This document shows, one piece after another, positions 1 to 7,878 of a stretch of 64,000 nt of DNA. A program made the translations under genes and the position numbers. The DNA is taken from positions 1-64,000 of the forward strand of contig NZ_SLWV01000004.1 in NCBI RefSeq assembly GCF_004345705.1, written 5' to 3'. The notes under the pieces were generated by a model. It saw only the letters and a program-made list of their open reading frames with translations, searched no databases and was not told the origin of the DNA. Within the stretch, counting starts at the first letter, position 1, and each line of letters opens with the position of its first letter. The stretch is from Marinisporobacter balticus (GTDB lineage Bacteria > Bacillota > Clostridia > Peptostreptococcales > Thermotaleaceae).

Positions 1-198
1 CGCCAGTGGCATAGCTGAGTAGCTACGTATGGACGGGATAAGCGCTGAAGGCATCTAAGCGCGAAGCCCCCCTTAAGATAAGATTTCCCATGACGCAAGT
101 CAGTAAGACCCCAGAAAGACGATCTGGTTGATAGGTCGGAGGTGTAAGGGCAGTAATGTCTTTAGCTGACCGATACTAATAGGTCGAGGACTTGACCA
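1..198 (+). rRNA. 23S ribosomal RNA, 3' end (partial)
   Basis: The first ~198 bases are the conserved 3' end of bacterial 23S rRNA, closing with the typical segment around GACCGATACTAATAGGTCGA and GGACTTGACC. The 5' part lies outside the window. It is followed by a 5S gene and a terminator, so this is the end of an rRNA operon. Confidence 0.97.
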
Positions 199-225
199 AA
201 AACATATGCATTGTTCGGTTTTGAA

Positions 226-252
226 GGTACAATTTGTTCTACAAATTGTACC
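226..252 (+). other. Hairpin in the 23S-5S spacer
   Basis: A perfect 12-bp inverted repeat (GGTACAATTTGT / ACAAATTGTACC) with a 3-base loop lies between 23S and 5S. Such spacer stems commonly serve in rRNA processing; that role is inferred. Confidence 0.6.
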
Positions 253-282
253 AATACTAACTAAATTTGAATAAGACATTAT

Positions 283-396
283 CTAGTGACAATAGCGAAG
301 GAGTTACACCTGTTCCCATACCGAACACAGAAGTTAAGCCCTTCAGCGCTGATGGTACTTGGTGGGTAACTGCCTGGGAGAGTAGGTCGTTGCTGG
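283..396 (+). rRNA. rrf: 5S ribosomal RNA
   Basis: The stretch shows the 5S signature CATACCGAACACAGAAGTTA and the closing GGGAGAGTAGGTCGTTGC. The ends were set by pairing the terminal helix: CTAGTGAC at 283 pairs with the 3' GTCGTTGCTGG segment. Length is about 114-116 nt, normal for the molecule. Confidence 0.96.
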
Positions 397-399
397 TTT

Positions 400-436
400 A
401 AAAAAGTTCAGAAGATTACTTCTGAACTTTTTTATT
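400..436 (+). terminator. Terminator of the rRNA operon
   Basis: The inverted repeat AAGTTCAGAAG / CTTCTGAACTT with a 4-base loop is followed by a run of T. It sits directly after 5S. Confidence 0.9.
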
Positions 437-596
437 TTTTGTGAAAAAAGGCGAATACATATGGTATATGAGAAAATTTAAAAAACAATATATGGTGTGG
501 TCTATAACAAAATCAGACAATAAAAGAACAAATAGGGCAAAAGAACTAAGGATACAACAAAGGAAAAATAGAAGATCTATAGAATATATAATACTA

Positions 597-642
597 AATA
601 AAGAATAGAGTGAATTGAAAATAAAGAATAGAGTGAATTGAA
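597..642. repeat. Two tandem copies of a 23-bp unit
   Basis: The unit starting AATAAAGAATAGAGTGAATT is present twice, head to tail and identical, at 597-619 and 620-642. It lies in the otherwise empty stretch between the rRNA terminator and the small gene at 679. Confidence 0.85.
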
Positions 643-678
643 AATAATGAAGCATTTACTAGAAAAGGATGATTCTAT

Positions 679-855
679 ATGATTTTTAAATTAATATTTC
701 TTATTATGTTATGTGTGCCTATTGGATGTTTTCAATGCTATTTAGTATTAGATGCAGCCAAAGATTTAAAAAAGGCTAAAAAAGATGTTATTGAGATTAA
801 ATCTTCTGTTAGAGATGTGTATTCGAAAAAAGACCATCTTAGAGTGGCAAAATAA
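679..855 (+). CDS. Small single-pass membrane protein, unknown function
   Basis: A 58-residue frame starts with ATG at 679, preceded by AAAAGGATG as ribosome site. Residues 1-25 form one hydrophobic segment (MIFKLIFLIMLCVPIG and on); the rest is a Lys/Asp-rich cytoplasmic-type tail. A terminator follows 10 bases downstream, so it looks like a monocistronic unit. I do not recognise a family. The ribosome site, TM-plus-charged-tail pattern and terminator argue for a real gene, but conservation is untested. Confidence 0.55.
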   Translation: MIFKLIFLIMLCVPIGCFQCYLVLDAAKDLKKAKKDVIEIKSSVRDVYSKKDHLRVAK

Positions 856-864
856 AGAGCAAAT

Positions 865-893
865 AAAAAACTTCCAATAGGAGGTTTTTTATT
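865..893 (+). terminator. Terminator after the small membrane protein gene
   Basis: AAAAAACTTCC / GGAGGTTTTTT form an 11-bp stem (one G-U pair) with a 4-base loop, ending in T. Confidence 0.75.
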
Positions 894-977
894 TGTGTTG
901 CAGAAATAAAAATAAGATGATATTATAGTGGTTAATCATTATAATACAGAAATCAATGAGATAAGGAGAAACGGCAT

Positions 978-1499
978 ATGTCACTTATTCGCCAGACCAT
1001 AAAACAGAAACCACTTTCATTTTGGAAAGTAGTACCTATGATCGTTGGTCCAATATTTATTATGAACATAGTAATAAGAATTCTTAGTAGATTCACCCCC
1101 CTTATAGCAACTTTCGGAGGGTTAGCCACACTTATAGGAGCTGCAATAGGATGTATCATCATTATATATAAGCATGTAGCATATTTTAATTACAGGATGA
1201 TAGATAATGAGCTGATTATGGAAAAAGTTTTTGGAAAAGCGAATCATTTATTTTTAGCATTGAAACTAAATGAAGTACAAAGATTTAAGCTTTATGAAGA
1301 AATAAATATACAGCAAGCAAAGAAAAGTAAAGTAAACCTATATCGATTTGTAGCAGGAAGAAATACACAAAGATGGTATGTAGGAGAGTTTACTAGGAGT
1401 GGTGAGAGATATATGTTTATTATAGAACCGAATGAAGAATTGCTAAATGGAATTATGTCTTTTATTAAGGAATCCCAAAAGAACGCATATCAAATATGA
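978..1499 (+). CDS. Membrane protein with PH-like tail, unknown function
   Basis: The 173-residue product has two hydrophobic segments (about residues 17-35 and 40-65) and a soluble C-terminal half beginning near NYRMIDNELIMEK. Two membrane helices followed by a small beta-rich domain is the layout of bacterial PH-domain membrane proteins, but similarity is by layout only. AAGGAG stands 8 bases before the ATG. The gene stands alone between the rRNA operon and csfB, and its terminator overlaps the stop codon. Confidence 0.6.
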   Translation: MSLIRQTIKQKPLSFWKVVPMIVGPIFIMNIVIRILSRFTPLIATFGGLATLIGAAIGCIIIIYKHVAYFNYRMIDNELIMEKVFGKANHLFLALKLNEVQRFKLYEEINIQQAKKSKVNLYRFVAGRNTQRWYVGEFTRSGERYMFIIEPNEELLNGIMSFIKESQKNAYQI

Positions 1500-1513
1500 T
1501 ATGCGTTCTTTTT
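1479..1513 (+). terminator. Terminator overlapping the end of the 978-1499 gene
   Basis: AAGAACGCATATCA / TATGATATGCGTTCTT make a long stem followed by a T run; the stop codon lies inside the stem. Confidence 0.88.
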
Positions 1514-1621
1514 GCATGAACTTTTTTATTTTAAGTAAAAAAAGAATAACGAGACATACTCAAACTGAATAAAATGATAAATATAGGATAATAATTAGAC
1601 TAAAAAAGGTGGGTGCGTTAT

Positions 1622-1813
1622 ATGAATCAGCGGAGCATTACATGTTATATGTGTAAAAAAAATACATCAGATTATATTAATATATTAAATGAATACATAT
1701 GTGATGAATGTGAAAGCGATATTAGTACATTACAGAGTGAAGACATAAAGTATGCGTATTACAATATAATGTTAAAAGAAATGTGGCATAAGTTTTTAAT
1801 TGCATACCCTTAA
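1622..1813 (+). CDS. csfB: Anti-sigma factor Gin (CsfB), sigma-G inhibitor
   Basis: The 63-residue product has two CxxC pairs (CYMCKK, CDECES) forming a zinc knuckle, then KYAYYNIMLKEMW, the layout of the Gin/CsfB family. Gin binds and restrains sigma-G, and in B. subtilis also sigma-E, during sporulation. ATG at 1622 is preferred over GTG at 1613 because the ribosome site AAAGGTGGG ends at 1613, 8 bases before the ATG and overlapping the GTG. In B. subtilis csfB also lies between an rRNA operon and tmk, so position supports the call. Confidence 0.85.
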   Translation: MNQRSITCYMCKKNTSDYINILNEYICDECESDISTLQSEDIKYAYYNIMLKEMWHKFLIAYP

Positions 1814-1845
1814 AAGTCATTAGCATTTGTTAATGGCTTTTTTTA
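1812..1845 (+). terminator. Terminator of csfB
   Basis: AAAGTCATTAGCA / TGTTAATGGCTTT with G-U pairs is followed by seven T. Confidence 0.85.
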
Positions 1846-1957
1846 ATTAAAAAGTTTTCTTTGAAATTTTGTTGCCTAACATTTTGGAAATATGCTTATA
1901 GGTATGATAAAATAATAATAGATTTGGCATGATATAGGATACAGGAGGAAAGCATTC

Positions 1958-2635
1958 GTGAAGGGCAAATTATTTGTTATAGAATCAGGCATAGACGCAA
2001 GTGGAAAAGCAACACAATCAGAAAAAATATATGAAAGACTACTGAATGAAGGGAAAAAAGTCAAAAAAATTACTTTTCCTAGTTATGAAAGTAGATCTTC
2101 TGCACTGGTAAAGATGTATCTGAATGGCGAATTTGGAAATAAACCAAATGATGTAAATCCTTATACGGCATCAACTTTTTATGCAGTAGATCGATTTGCT
2201 TCGTATGTTACCCAGTGGAAAGATTTTCTTCAAACGGGTGGGATTATTATTACAGATCGGTATACTACATCTAATATGGTTCATCAAGCTTCAAAATTTG
2301 ATTCGGAAGAAGAAAAAAAACTTTTTTTAGCTTGGTTATGGGATTTAGAATTTACAAAGATGGCATTGCCTGTTCCCGATAGCGTTATATTTTTAAATAT
2401 GGATCCGAAAGTAAGTCTTAAATTAATGGAAAAACGCTTAAACAAGATTACAGGAGAAATGAAAAAAGATATACATGAAAGGGATACTGAATATTTAAAA
2501 AAAACCTATAAGAATGCATTATGGATAGCGGATGTGTATAATTGGGAAAAAATTCATTGTATAAAAAATAATCAATTAAAAACGATTGATGAAATACATG
2601 AAGAGATTTATGAATTCATAAAAGAGAAGCTTTAA
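1958..2635 (+). CDS. tmk: Thymidylate kinase
   Basis: It phosphorylates dTMP to dTDP for DNA synthesis. The 225-residue product has the P-loop ESGIDASGKATQ near residue 8, the DRY segment ITDRYTTSNM near residue 100, and normal family length. The P-loop carries Ala-Ser where the commonest form has Gly-(Ser/Thr), a variant I recall from clostridial members. The start is GTG at 1958 with ACAGGAGG about 8 bases upstream. It leads the tmk-darA-holB-ricT run shared with B. subtilis. Confidence 0.93.
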   Translation: MKGKLFVIESGIDASGKATQSEKIYERLLNEGKKVKKITFPSYESRSSALVKMYLNGEFGNKPNDVNPYTASTFYAVDRFASYVTQWKDFLQTGGIIITDRYTTSNMVHQASKFDSEEEKKLFLAWLWDLEFTKMALPVPDSVIFLNMDPKVSLKLMEKRLNKITGEMKKDIHERDTEYLKKTYKNALWIADVYNWEKIHCIKNNQLKTIDEIHEEIYEFIKEKL

Positions 2636-2684
2636 ACGGTGATCGCAGTATGCAAATTTTTTATTCGAGAGGGGAGTGGCGTGG

Positions 2685-3014
2685 ATGAAACTAATTATTG
2701 CCATTATTCATGATGAAGATGCTCCAAATTCAATTGAAAAATTAACAAATCAAGGGTATAGAGTAACAAAATTAGCATCTACAGGGGGATTTTTAAGAGG
2801 TGGTAATACTACATTGATGGTAGGTGTAGAAAAAGAGAAAGTGGATGCTGTGATAGCTATCATAAAAGATACATGTAAAAGCCGAAAAGAAATTGCATCA
2901 GCGCCTACACCCATGATGGGAAATGCGGGGATATTTATAACTTACCCAATAGAAGTACAGGTAGGAGGCGCAACGATCTTTGTAGTGGACGTAGATCGTT
3001 TTGAAAGAGCATAG
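2685..3014 (+). CDS. darA: Cyclic di-AMP receptor DarA (PstA/YaaQ)
   Basis: This PII-like trimeric protein binds the second messenger c-di-AMP; its downstream partner is not established. The 109-residue length equals that of B. subtilis PstA, and the segments TGGFLRGGNTTLMVG and GGATIFVVDVDRFER are family hallmarks. ATG at 2685 is chosen over GTG at 2676 because GAGAGGGG ends only 1 base before the GTG but 10 before the ATG. It lies between tmk and holB as in B. subtilis (yaaR is absent here). Confidence 0.95.
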   Translation: MKLIIAIIHDEDAPNSIEKLTNQGYRVTKLASTGGFLRGGNTTLMVGVEKEKVDAVIAIIKDTCKSRKEIASAPTPMMGNAGIFITYPIEVQVGGATIFVVDVDRFERA

Positions 3015-3033
3015 GATAAGAGGGAGGTTATGA

Positions 3034-4014
3034 ATGGGATTTAATGATATTATAGGGCAGGAAAAGACAGTGAACTATTTTAAAAGAGCTATAAGCAATG
3101 AAAAAATTGCACATGCTTATATATTTGAAGGACCAAGTGGCATCGGAAAAGTTGCAATAGCTACTGCCTTCGCCAAAGGAATACAATGTAAAAATTATCA
3201 TGAGGATGCTTGTAATATTTGCATATCATGTTTAAAGGTGAATGGGAACAACCATCCAGATATAAAAATGATTGAACCAGAAGGAAAAAGTATTAAAAAT
3301 AAGCAAATTGAAGAGATGCAACAGGATTTATTACGAAAACCTTATGAAGGAAATAAAAAAATTTATATCATAAAGCATGCAAATCAGATGACAGTTAGTG
3401 CACAAAATAGACTACTCAAAACATTAGAGGAACCGCCGCAGTATGCAGTAATACTACTTATGAGTGCCAATTCAAATAGTTTTTTACCTACAATAAAATC
3501 TCGTTGTCAGATCCTAAAATTTAACAGGATGGGGCAAAATGATATTGAGCAAATATTAACGAGTAAGTATGGCATGAATCAAGAAGAAGGAAGGGTTTTA
3601 GCAGCATTTTCTGATGGGATTTTAGGAAAAGCAATACAACTAAAAGAGTCAGATGTATTTAGAATAAAGAGAGAAGAAACTATTGAAGTAATTGAAAATG
3701 TGCTAAAGAAGGACCCATTAGTAGCGTTTGATGCAGTAGAATTCTTTCAAAAGTATAAGGATGATATTAATGAAATATTAGATTATATACTTTTTTGGTT
3801 TCGAGATCTACTTATGCTTATACAGACAGGTTCAGACAAATTTTTAATCAATATGGATAAAAAAAATACTTTACAAAAGCATAGGGGTCATATAGCATAT
3901 GAAAGAATAGGGAATATTATTAATATAATAGAAAAGACAAAAAATGATATAAAAGCAAATGTTAATTTTCAATTAGCGATTGAAATGATGCTTTTAACCA
4001 TACAGGAGGTATAA
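3034..4014 (+). CDS. holB: DNA polymerase III subunit delta' (clamp loader)
   Basis: The 326-residue AAA+ protein of the clamp loader shows the Walker A-like GPSGIGKVA, four cysteines of the zinc module (CKNYHEDACNICISC), and the sensor segment QNRLLKTLEEPP. The usual Thr/Ser after the P-loop lysine is Val, consistent with delta' subunits that do not hydrolyse ATP. GGGAGG stands 7 bases before the ATG. The stop is one base from the ricT start, indicating translational coupling. Confidence 0.94.
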   Translation: MGFNDIIGQEKTVNYFKRAISNEKIAHAYIFEGPSGIGKVAIATAFAKGIQCKNYHEDACNICISCLKVNGNNHPDIKMIEPEGKSIKNKQIEEMQQDLLRKPYEGNKKIYIIKHANQMTVSAQNRLLKTLEEPPQYAVILLMSANSNSFLPTIKSRCQILKFNRMGQNDIEQILTSKYGMNQEEGRVLAAFSDGILGKAIQLKESDVFRIKREETIEVIENVLKKDPLVAFDAVEFFQKYKDDINEILDYILFWFRDLLMLIQTGSDKFLINMDKKNTLQKHRGHIAYERIGNIINIIEKTKNDIKANVNFQLAIEMMLLTIQEV

Positions 4015-4015
4015 A

Positions 4016-4912
4016 ATGGTAATTGTTGTTGGCATACGATTTAAAAAAGCTGGAAAAATATACTATTTTGATCCAGATGATATAAACGTTGAAAAAGATC
4101 AAAATGTGGTTGTTGAAACTGCAAGAGGAATAGAATTTGGAGAGGTTGTCGTTGGACCGAAAGAAATTTTAGAAGATGATATTGTAGCACCCCTAAAAAA
4201 AGTATTAAGAGTAGCAACCCTTGAAGATGAAATACAGAATAAACAAAATATGGACAAGGAAAAGGAAGCATTTGATATTTGCTTAGAAAAGATAGAGATT
4301 CATCAATTAGATATGAAGTTGATTGATGTCGAATATACTTTTGATAATAATAAAGTGATTTTTTATTTTACTGCGGATGGAAGAGTGGATTTTAGAGAAT
4401 TAGTAAAAGATTTGGCATCTATTTTTAAAACAAGAATAGAGCTTAGACAGATTGGAGTAAGAGATGAGGCGAAAATGATAGGAGGTATGGGGCCTTGTGG
4501 TAAATCACTTTGCTGTGCAACATGGCTTGGAGATTTTGAACCCGTTTCTATAAAAATGGCAAAAGAACAAAATTTATCGCTTAATCCAACAAAAATATCA
4601 GGAATTTGTGGACGCTTAATGTGTTGTTTAAAATATGAACATTGCATGTATCAATCTTTACGTGAAAACCTTCCAGAATCAGGGGAAAAGGTATTAACAC
4701 CAGATGGCACAGGAATTGTTATAGAAAACAATATACTATTAGAGTGTGTAAAGGTCCGATTTATCGTAGAAGAAGGAAAAAACGGAAAAGAAGATAAATT
4801 AAGTGACGATGTACATGTTTATGATAAAACAGCAGTTAAAAGAATGAATTGTTGTTGCAAGAAAAAAGAAGAAGACGAAACAGACGGAAATCACTATTGC
4901 TTAAAAGAATAA
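4016..4912 (+). CDS. ricT: RicT (YaaT), PSP1-domain Fe-S regulatory protein
   Basis: The 298-residue protein carries the PSP1 domain, with the cysteine-rich block GPCGKSLCCATWLG and CGRLMCCLKYEHC near residues 160-210, and more cysteines at the C-terminus (CCCKKK). In B. subtilis RicT joins RicA and RicF in the Y-complex, which carries Fe-S clusters and promotes RNase Y-dependent mRNA maturation, competence and sporulation. GGAGG lies 7 bases before the ATG. The RicA and RicF partners are not in this window. Confidence 0.93.
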   Translation: MVIVVGIRFKKAGKIYYFDPDDINVEKDQNVVVETARGIEFGEVVVGPKEILEDDIVAPLKKVLRVATLEDEIQNKQNMDKEKEAFDICLEKIEIHQLDMKLIDVEYTFDNNKVIFYFTADGRVDFRELVKDLASIFKTRIELRQIGVRDEAKMIGGMGPCGKSLCCATWLGDFEPVSIKMAKEQNLSLNPTKISGICGRLMCCLKYEHCMYQSLRENLPESGEKVLTPDGTGIVIENNILLECVKVRFIVEEGKNGKEDKLSDDVHVYDKTAVKRMNCCCKKKEEDETDGNHYCLKE

Positions 4913-4958
4913 AGATAAAAATAATCATAAGGTTATAATTTATATAGCGATAGGAGAT

Positions 4959-4988
4959 ACTTAGCTAGAAGTTATATTTTAGCTAAGT
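4959..4988 (+). promoter_or_regulatory. Inverted repeat upstream of the ferredoxin gene
   Basis: ACTTAGCT at 4959 and AGCTAAGT at 4981 form a perfect 8-bp stem with a 14-base loop, ending just before the ferredoxin ribosome site. It could be an mRNA 5' stabilising stem or an operator; no regulator is identified. Confidence 0.45.
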
Positions 4989-5007
4989 AATGGAGGTGAA
5001 CTTCAAA

Positions 5008-5178
5008 ATGGCCTATGTAATTACAGATACATGTATTAGTTGCGGTGCGTGTGAACCAGAGTGTCCTGTAAGTGTAATTAGTGCAGGAGATGATAAATAT
5101 GTAATCGATGCAGCAGGATGTATTGATTGTGGCGCTTGTGCCAATGTATGTCCTGTAGATGCACCTATAGCAGAATAA
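5008..5178 (+). CDS. 2[4Fe-4S] ferredoxin
   Basis: A 56-residue clostridial-type ferredoxin carries low-potential electrons in anaerobic metabolism. Two cluster motifs are visible: CISCGACEPECP and CIDCGACANVCP. The start is ATG at 5008, 9 bases after GGAGGTG; the ATG at 4990 overlaps that ribosome site and is rejected. A strong terminator follows, so it is probably its own transcription unit. Confidence 0.97.
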   Translation: MAYVITDTCISCGACEPECPVSVISAGDDKYVIDAAGCIDCGACANVCPVDAPIAE

Positions 5179-5186
5179 TAAATAAA

Positions 5187-5215
5187 GAAAAGCCCCTTGT
5201 AAGAGGGGCTTTTTC
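5187..5215 (+). terminator. Terminator of the ferredoxin gene
   Basis: AAAAGCCCCTT / AGAGGGGCTTTT with a 3-base loop and T run. Confidence 0.9.
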
Positions 5216-5323
5216 ATGAAAATAAAATTACCTGCATTTATTTTTTAAAGTATAGTATAATATTATATAAAGTATTTTCTATAAATTTTTAGAGAATGAA
5301 GGGTCACTTGAGGAGGGACATGT

Positions 5324-5938
5324 ATGTATAAAAAGGTAGGCTTAAAGTTGACTTATTTATTACTTGCGATCTTCCTAGGGAGTACATTACTATTTGCCAG
5401 TTTTGAAAAAGAAGTTGAAGAAAAACAAAATTTAAAGATTGTGGAATCCCAAAAGAATAGGGATGAGATAGAAAATAATGAACAGAATTATGAAGGAAAG
5501 GGCGTATTTGTAGGGGATGAATCATATGATTTTTCACTCTTAGATAGAGAAGGCAATGAAATAAAATTATCAGACTTAAAAGGAAAAGTCATATTTATTA
5601 ACTTCTGGACTACGTGGGGTAGTTTTTGCAAAAAGGAGATGCCTCATATACAAGAAATATACGATCAGTATAAAGACAAAGAGATTGTGATTCTTGCTAT
5701 AAATGTATTACCTGCTGAAGAGGTAGGCCAAGAAGGTGTAAATGAGTTTTTAGAGAAGCAGAAATATACATTTCCGGTATTATACGATATAGATGGGAAA
5801 GTATCTACTAGATATAAGGTTAGCGAACTTCCAACTACCTATATTATTGACAAAAATGGAATGGTTGCTGATTTTATATCAGGAGGCATGGAAAAAAAGA
5901 CAATGGTAGAGAAAATTGAGAATGTATTAAATAAGTAA
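5324..5938 (+). CDS. TlpA-like thioredoxin-fold protein with degenerate active site
   Basis: The 204-residue protein has an N-terminal signal anchor (residues 8-26), a charged linker, then an AhpC/TSA-thioredoxin (TlpA/ResA) fold with VIFINFWTTW and the cis-Pro segment ELPTTYIID. The active site reads W-G-S-F-C where the family has W-C-G-P-C: Gly99 (codon GGT) replaces the attacking cysteine and only Cys102 remains. It therefore cannot perform ordinary dithiol exchange. AGGAGGG stands 6 bases before the ATG. Neighbours give no partner. Confidence 0.88.
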   Translation: MYKKVGLKLTYLLLAIFLGSTLLFASFEKEVEEKQNLKIVESQKNRDEIENNEQNYEGKGVFVGDESYDFSLLDREGNEIKLSDLKGKVIFINFWTTWGSFCKKEMPHIQEIYDQYKDKEIVILAINVLPAEEVGQEGVNEFLEKQKYTFPVLYDIDGKVSTRYKVSELPTTYIIDKNGMVADFISGGMEKKTMVEKIENVLNK

Positions 5939-5963
5939 TATAGTAGAATTAGGAGCGATAGCT

Positions 5964-6719
5964 ATGGATGAAAAACTAGTGAGAGCGTACGAAAGAGTAG
6001 ATGATTTACAGTGTGAGGGACTGAGACTGATACAAAATCCAAAGGGCTTTTGTTTTGGGATCGATGCAGTACTACTTAGTAATTTCTGTGAAATACGAAA
6101 AAATTGGCGCGTCATAGATTTAGGTACAGGCACAGGAATTATGCCCATCCTGTTAGCAGGAAAAACGCATGCTAAAGAAATTTGGGGGGTTGAAATTCAA
6201 GAAGAAGTTGCTGAAATGGCTTTAAGGAGTGTGCAATTAAATCAATTAGAAGACCGCGTAAAAATTATCCATGAAGATTTGAAAAATATTTCAAAACATG
6301 CGAAAGATTATTCTTTTGATGCAGTGATATCTAATCCCCCTTACATGAATCCAGGGGCAGGGCTTATCAATCCAGAAAGCATGAAAGCTGTTTCAAGACA
6401 TGAAGTAAAATGCACATTAGAAGATATTATTTCTGTAGCTAGTAAGCTCCTAAAGGATCGTGGACATTTTTATATGGTGCATAGACCCCATAGGTTAGTG
6501 GATATCATTTACCTATGCAGGAAATATAGATTGGAGCCAAAGAAAATAAGATTTGTTCATCCTAATAAAAATAAGAAACCAAATATTTTATTAATAGAAT
6601 GTGTAAAATATGGAAAACCTGAATTGAAGTTTATGGATCCTTTATATGTTTACAATGAAGAGGGGGGTTATACAGAGGAAATACATAAAATATATGGAAG
6701 AGATCATGATAATAAATAA
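5964..6719 (+). CDS. tRNA1(Val) (adenine37-N6)-methyltransferase-like protein (YabB/TrmN6 family)
   Basis: The 251-residue class I methyltransferase has the SAM-binding motif DLGTGTGIMPILLAG near residue 50 and the amino-methylase motif NPPYMNPG near residue 130. The N-terminus GLRLIQNPKGFCFGIDAVLL is typical of the TrmN6/YabB group, which modifies A37 of tRNA. It occupies the yabB position of the B. subtilis order. The terminator overlaps the stop. Confidence 0.88.
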   Translation: MDEKLVRAYERVDDLQCEGLRLIQNPKGFCFGIDAVLLSNFCEIRKNWRVIDLGTGTGIMPILLAGKTHAKEIWGVEIQEEVAEMALRSVQLNQLEDRVKIIHEDLKNISKHAKDYSFDAVISNPPYMNPGAGLINPESMKAVSRHEVKCTLEDIISVASKLLKDRGHFYMVHRPHRLVDIIYLCRKYRLEPKKIRFVHPNKNKKPNILLIECVKYGKPELKFMDPLYVYNEEGGYTEEIHKIYGRDHDNK

Positions 6720-6752
6720 AAAATACTTGTGATAATACACAAGTATTTTTTC
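6719..6752. terminator. Bidirectional terminator between trmN6-like gene and abrB
   Basis: AAAAATACTTGTG / CACAAGTATTTTT stem with A-tract and T-tract on the two sides serves both convergent genes. Confidence 0.88.
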
Positions 6753-6756
6753 ATTT

Positions 6757-6996
6757 CTATTTACTTAATTCTTCATTACATGCTGGACAGATGTTTTTAC
6801 CTTTAAAGTTGATTACATTTTTTGCTTGGCCACAAAAGATACAAGCTGGTTCATATTTTTTTAATATGATTTGGTCGCCATCTACGTAAATTTCTAGTGC
6901 ATCTTTTTCTTTGATATTTAATGTTCTTCTTAATTCAATAGGAAGAACGACTCTACCTAACTCATCTACTTTCCTTACAATACCTGTTGATTTCAC
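6757..6996 (-). CDS. abrB: AbrB-family transition-state regulator with zinc tail
   Basis: The 79-residue product begins STGIVRKVDELGRVVLPIEL, the swapped-hairpin DNA-binding fold of AbrB, and ends with two CxxC pairs (CIFCGQ, CPACNE), a zinc-ribbon tail common in clostridial AbrB. AbrB represses post-exponential genes until Spo0A~P shuts it off. The start is GTG at 6996 with GGGAGG 11 bases upstream. Spo0A boxes lie in the promoter, and the yabC-abrB-metS order is kept. Confidence 0.93.
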   Translation of the reverse strand: MKSTGIVRKVDELGRVVLPIELRRTLNIKEKDALEIYVDGDQIILKKYEPACIFCGQAKNVINFKGKNICPACNEELSK

Positions 6997-7027
6997 CTAA
7001 TTATTGCCTCCCTTTATTTCAACATTA

Positions 7028-7079
7028 TTCGACAAATTTGTCGTAATTAAATCGTACCAGAACTGTAAATAAAAGTCAA
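7028..7079 (-). promoter_or_regulatory. abrB promoter with back-to-back Spo0A boxes
   Basis: On the minus strand TTGACT (7079-7074), a 17-base spacer and TACGAT (7056-7051) make a sigma-A promoter. Just downstream, TTTGTCGAA (minus, 7036-7028) matches the Spo0A box in full and TTTGTCGTA (plus, 7037-7045) matches 8 of 9; together they form the palindrome CGACAAATTTGTCG. A site downstream of -10 fits repression, as for abrB in B. subtilis. Confidence 0.8.
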
Positions 7080-7198
7080 CCATAAATTTAAAAAAAATCT
7101 AATATTCACTAAATTTAACTAAAAAACACGATATTTGTAGATTTTGAAAGGGCGTTTAGGAAATCTTTAGATATAATTCTTGCGAATATTCTCTTCTT

Positions 7199-7594
7199 CT
7201 AAAATGATTTCTTTTTTAAAGGAAAAGTACGCATAAATTTTTTAATAAAATAGATTACTTGCATAACACCAGCAATACTTGATAATACATCTTTATTTTT
7301 TGTTAAACGAGCTGCTGCTACTTCTGTTTTTCCAATCATATTGTCAAAAGTATGCTGTACAGCCTTTACATCACGTGATAAATCACTACTAATACTTTCT
7401 ACATTTTGTGCAATGGAAGGCACTTGATTTAATATTTGCTCAATATTGGATTGGTTATCTTGTAGGACACTTCGAAATACCTTTATAGTGTCTGTTAAGT
7501 TTTTTAGCAGTAATATGGCATAAATGATTAAAACAAACAGCGAAAAACCTAGTAACATAATGCCTAAATCACCTAAAGAAATTTGTACATCCAT
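7199..7594 (-). CDS. DUF948-family single-pass protein
   Basis: The 131-residue protein has a membrane segment at residues 9-30, then a long amphipathic coiled-coil region (NIEQILNQVPSIAQNVESIS), the DUF948 layout found in Firmicutes envelope and stress operons. Function is unknown. AAAGGG stands about 9 bases before the ATG. It is transcribed toward abrB but has its own spacing of 200 bases to it. Confidence 0.75.
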   Translation of the reverse strand: MDVQISLGDLGIMLLGFSLFVLIIYAILLLKNLTDTIKVFRSVLQDNQSNIEQILNQVPSIAQNVESISSDLSRDVKAVQHTFDNMIGKTEVAAARLTKNKDVLSSIAGVMQVIYFIKKFMRTFPLKKKSF

Positions 7595-7612
7595 AAATCA
7601 TCAACCCTTTCT

Positions 7613-7645
<33 letters not shown>

Positions 7646-7878
7646 ATTTTGTATATTATACCATTTTGAAATAAAAAAGGAAATCATAATACACCATTTT
7701 ATGGGCACGCAGATGGATTATCACATGTAAATTTTTATATGCTTTATGAAAACAAGTTCATTAGTGTTCGTTCCTATTCATATACTTTGATAGGGGATAA
7801 TTAAATAATAACTTACTTCAAAGTAGCAGAGATCTATTTTTTCTTTATCCTATAAAGCAGGAATAGGGGGATCGGAAT

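Noticed and set aside
416..655. Minus-strand 79-codon frame rich in Phe/Leu
   Set aside because: It starts inside the gene-free gap, includes the 23-bp repeats and ends in the rRNA terminator; no ribosome site and low-complexity composition.
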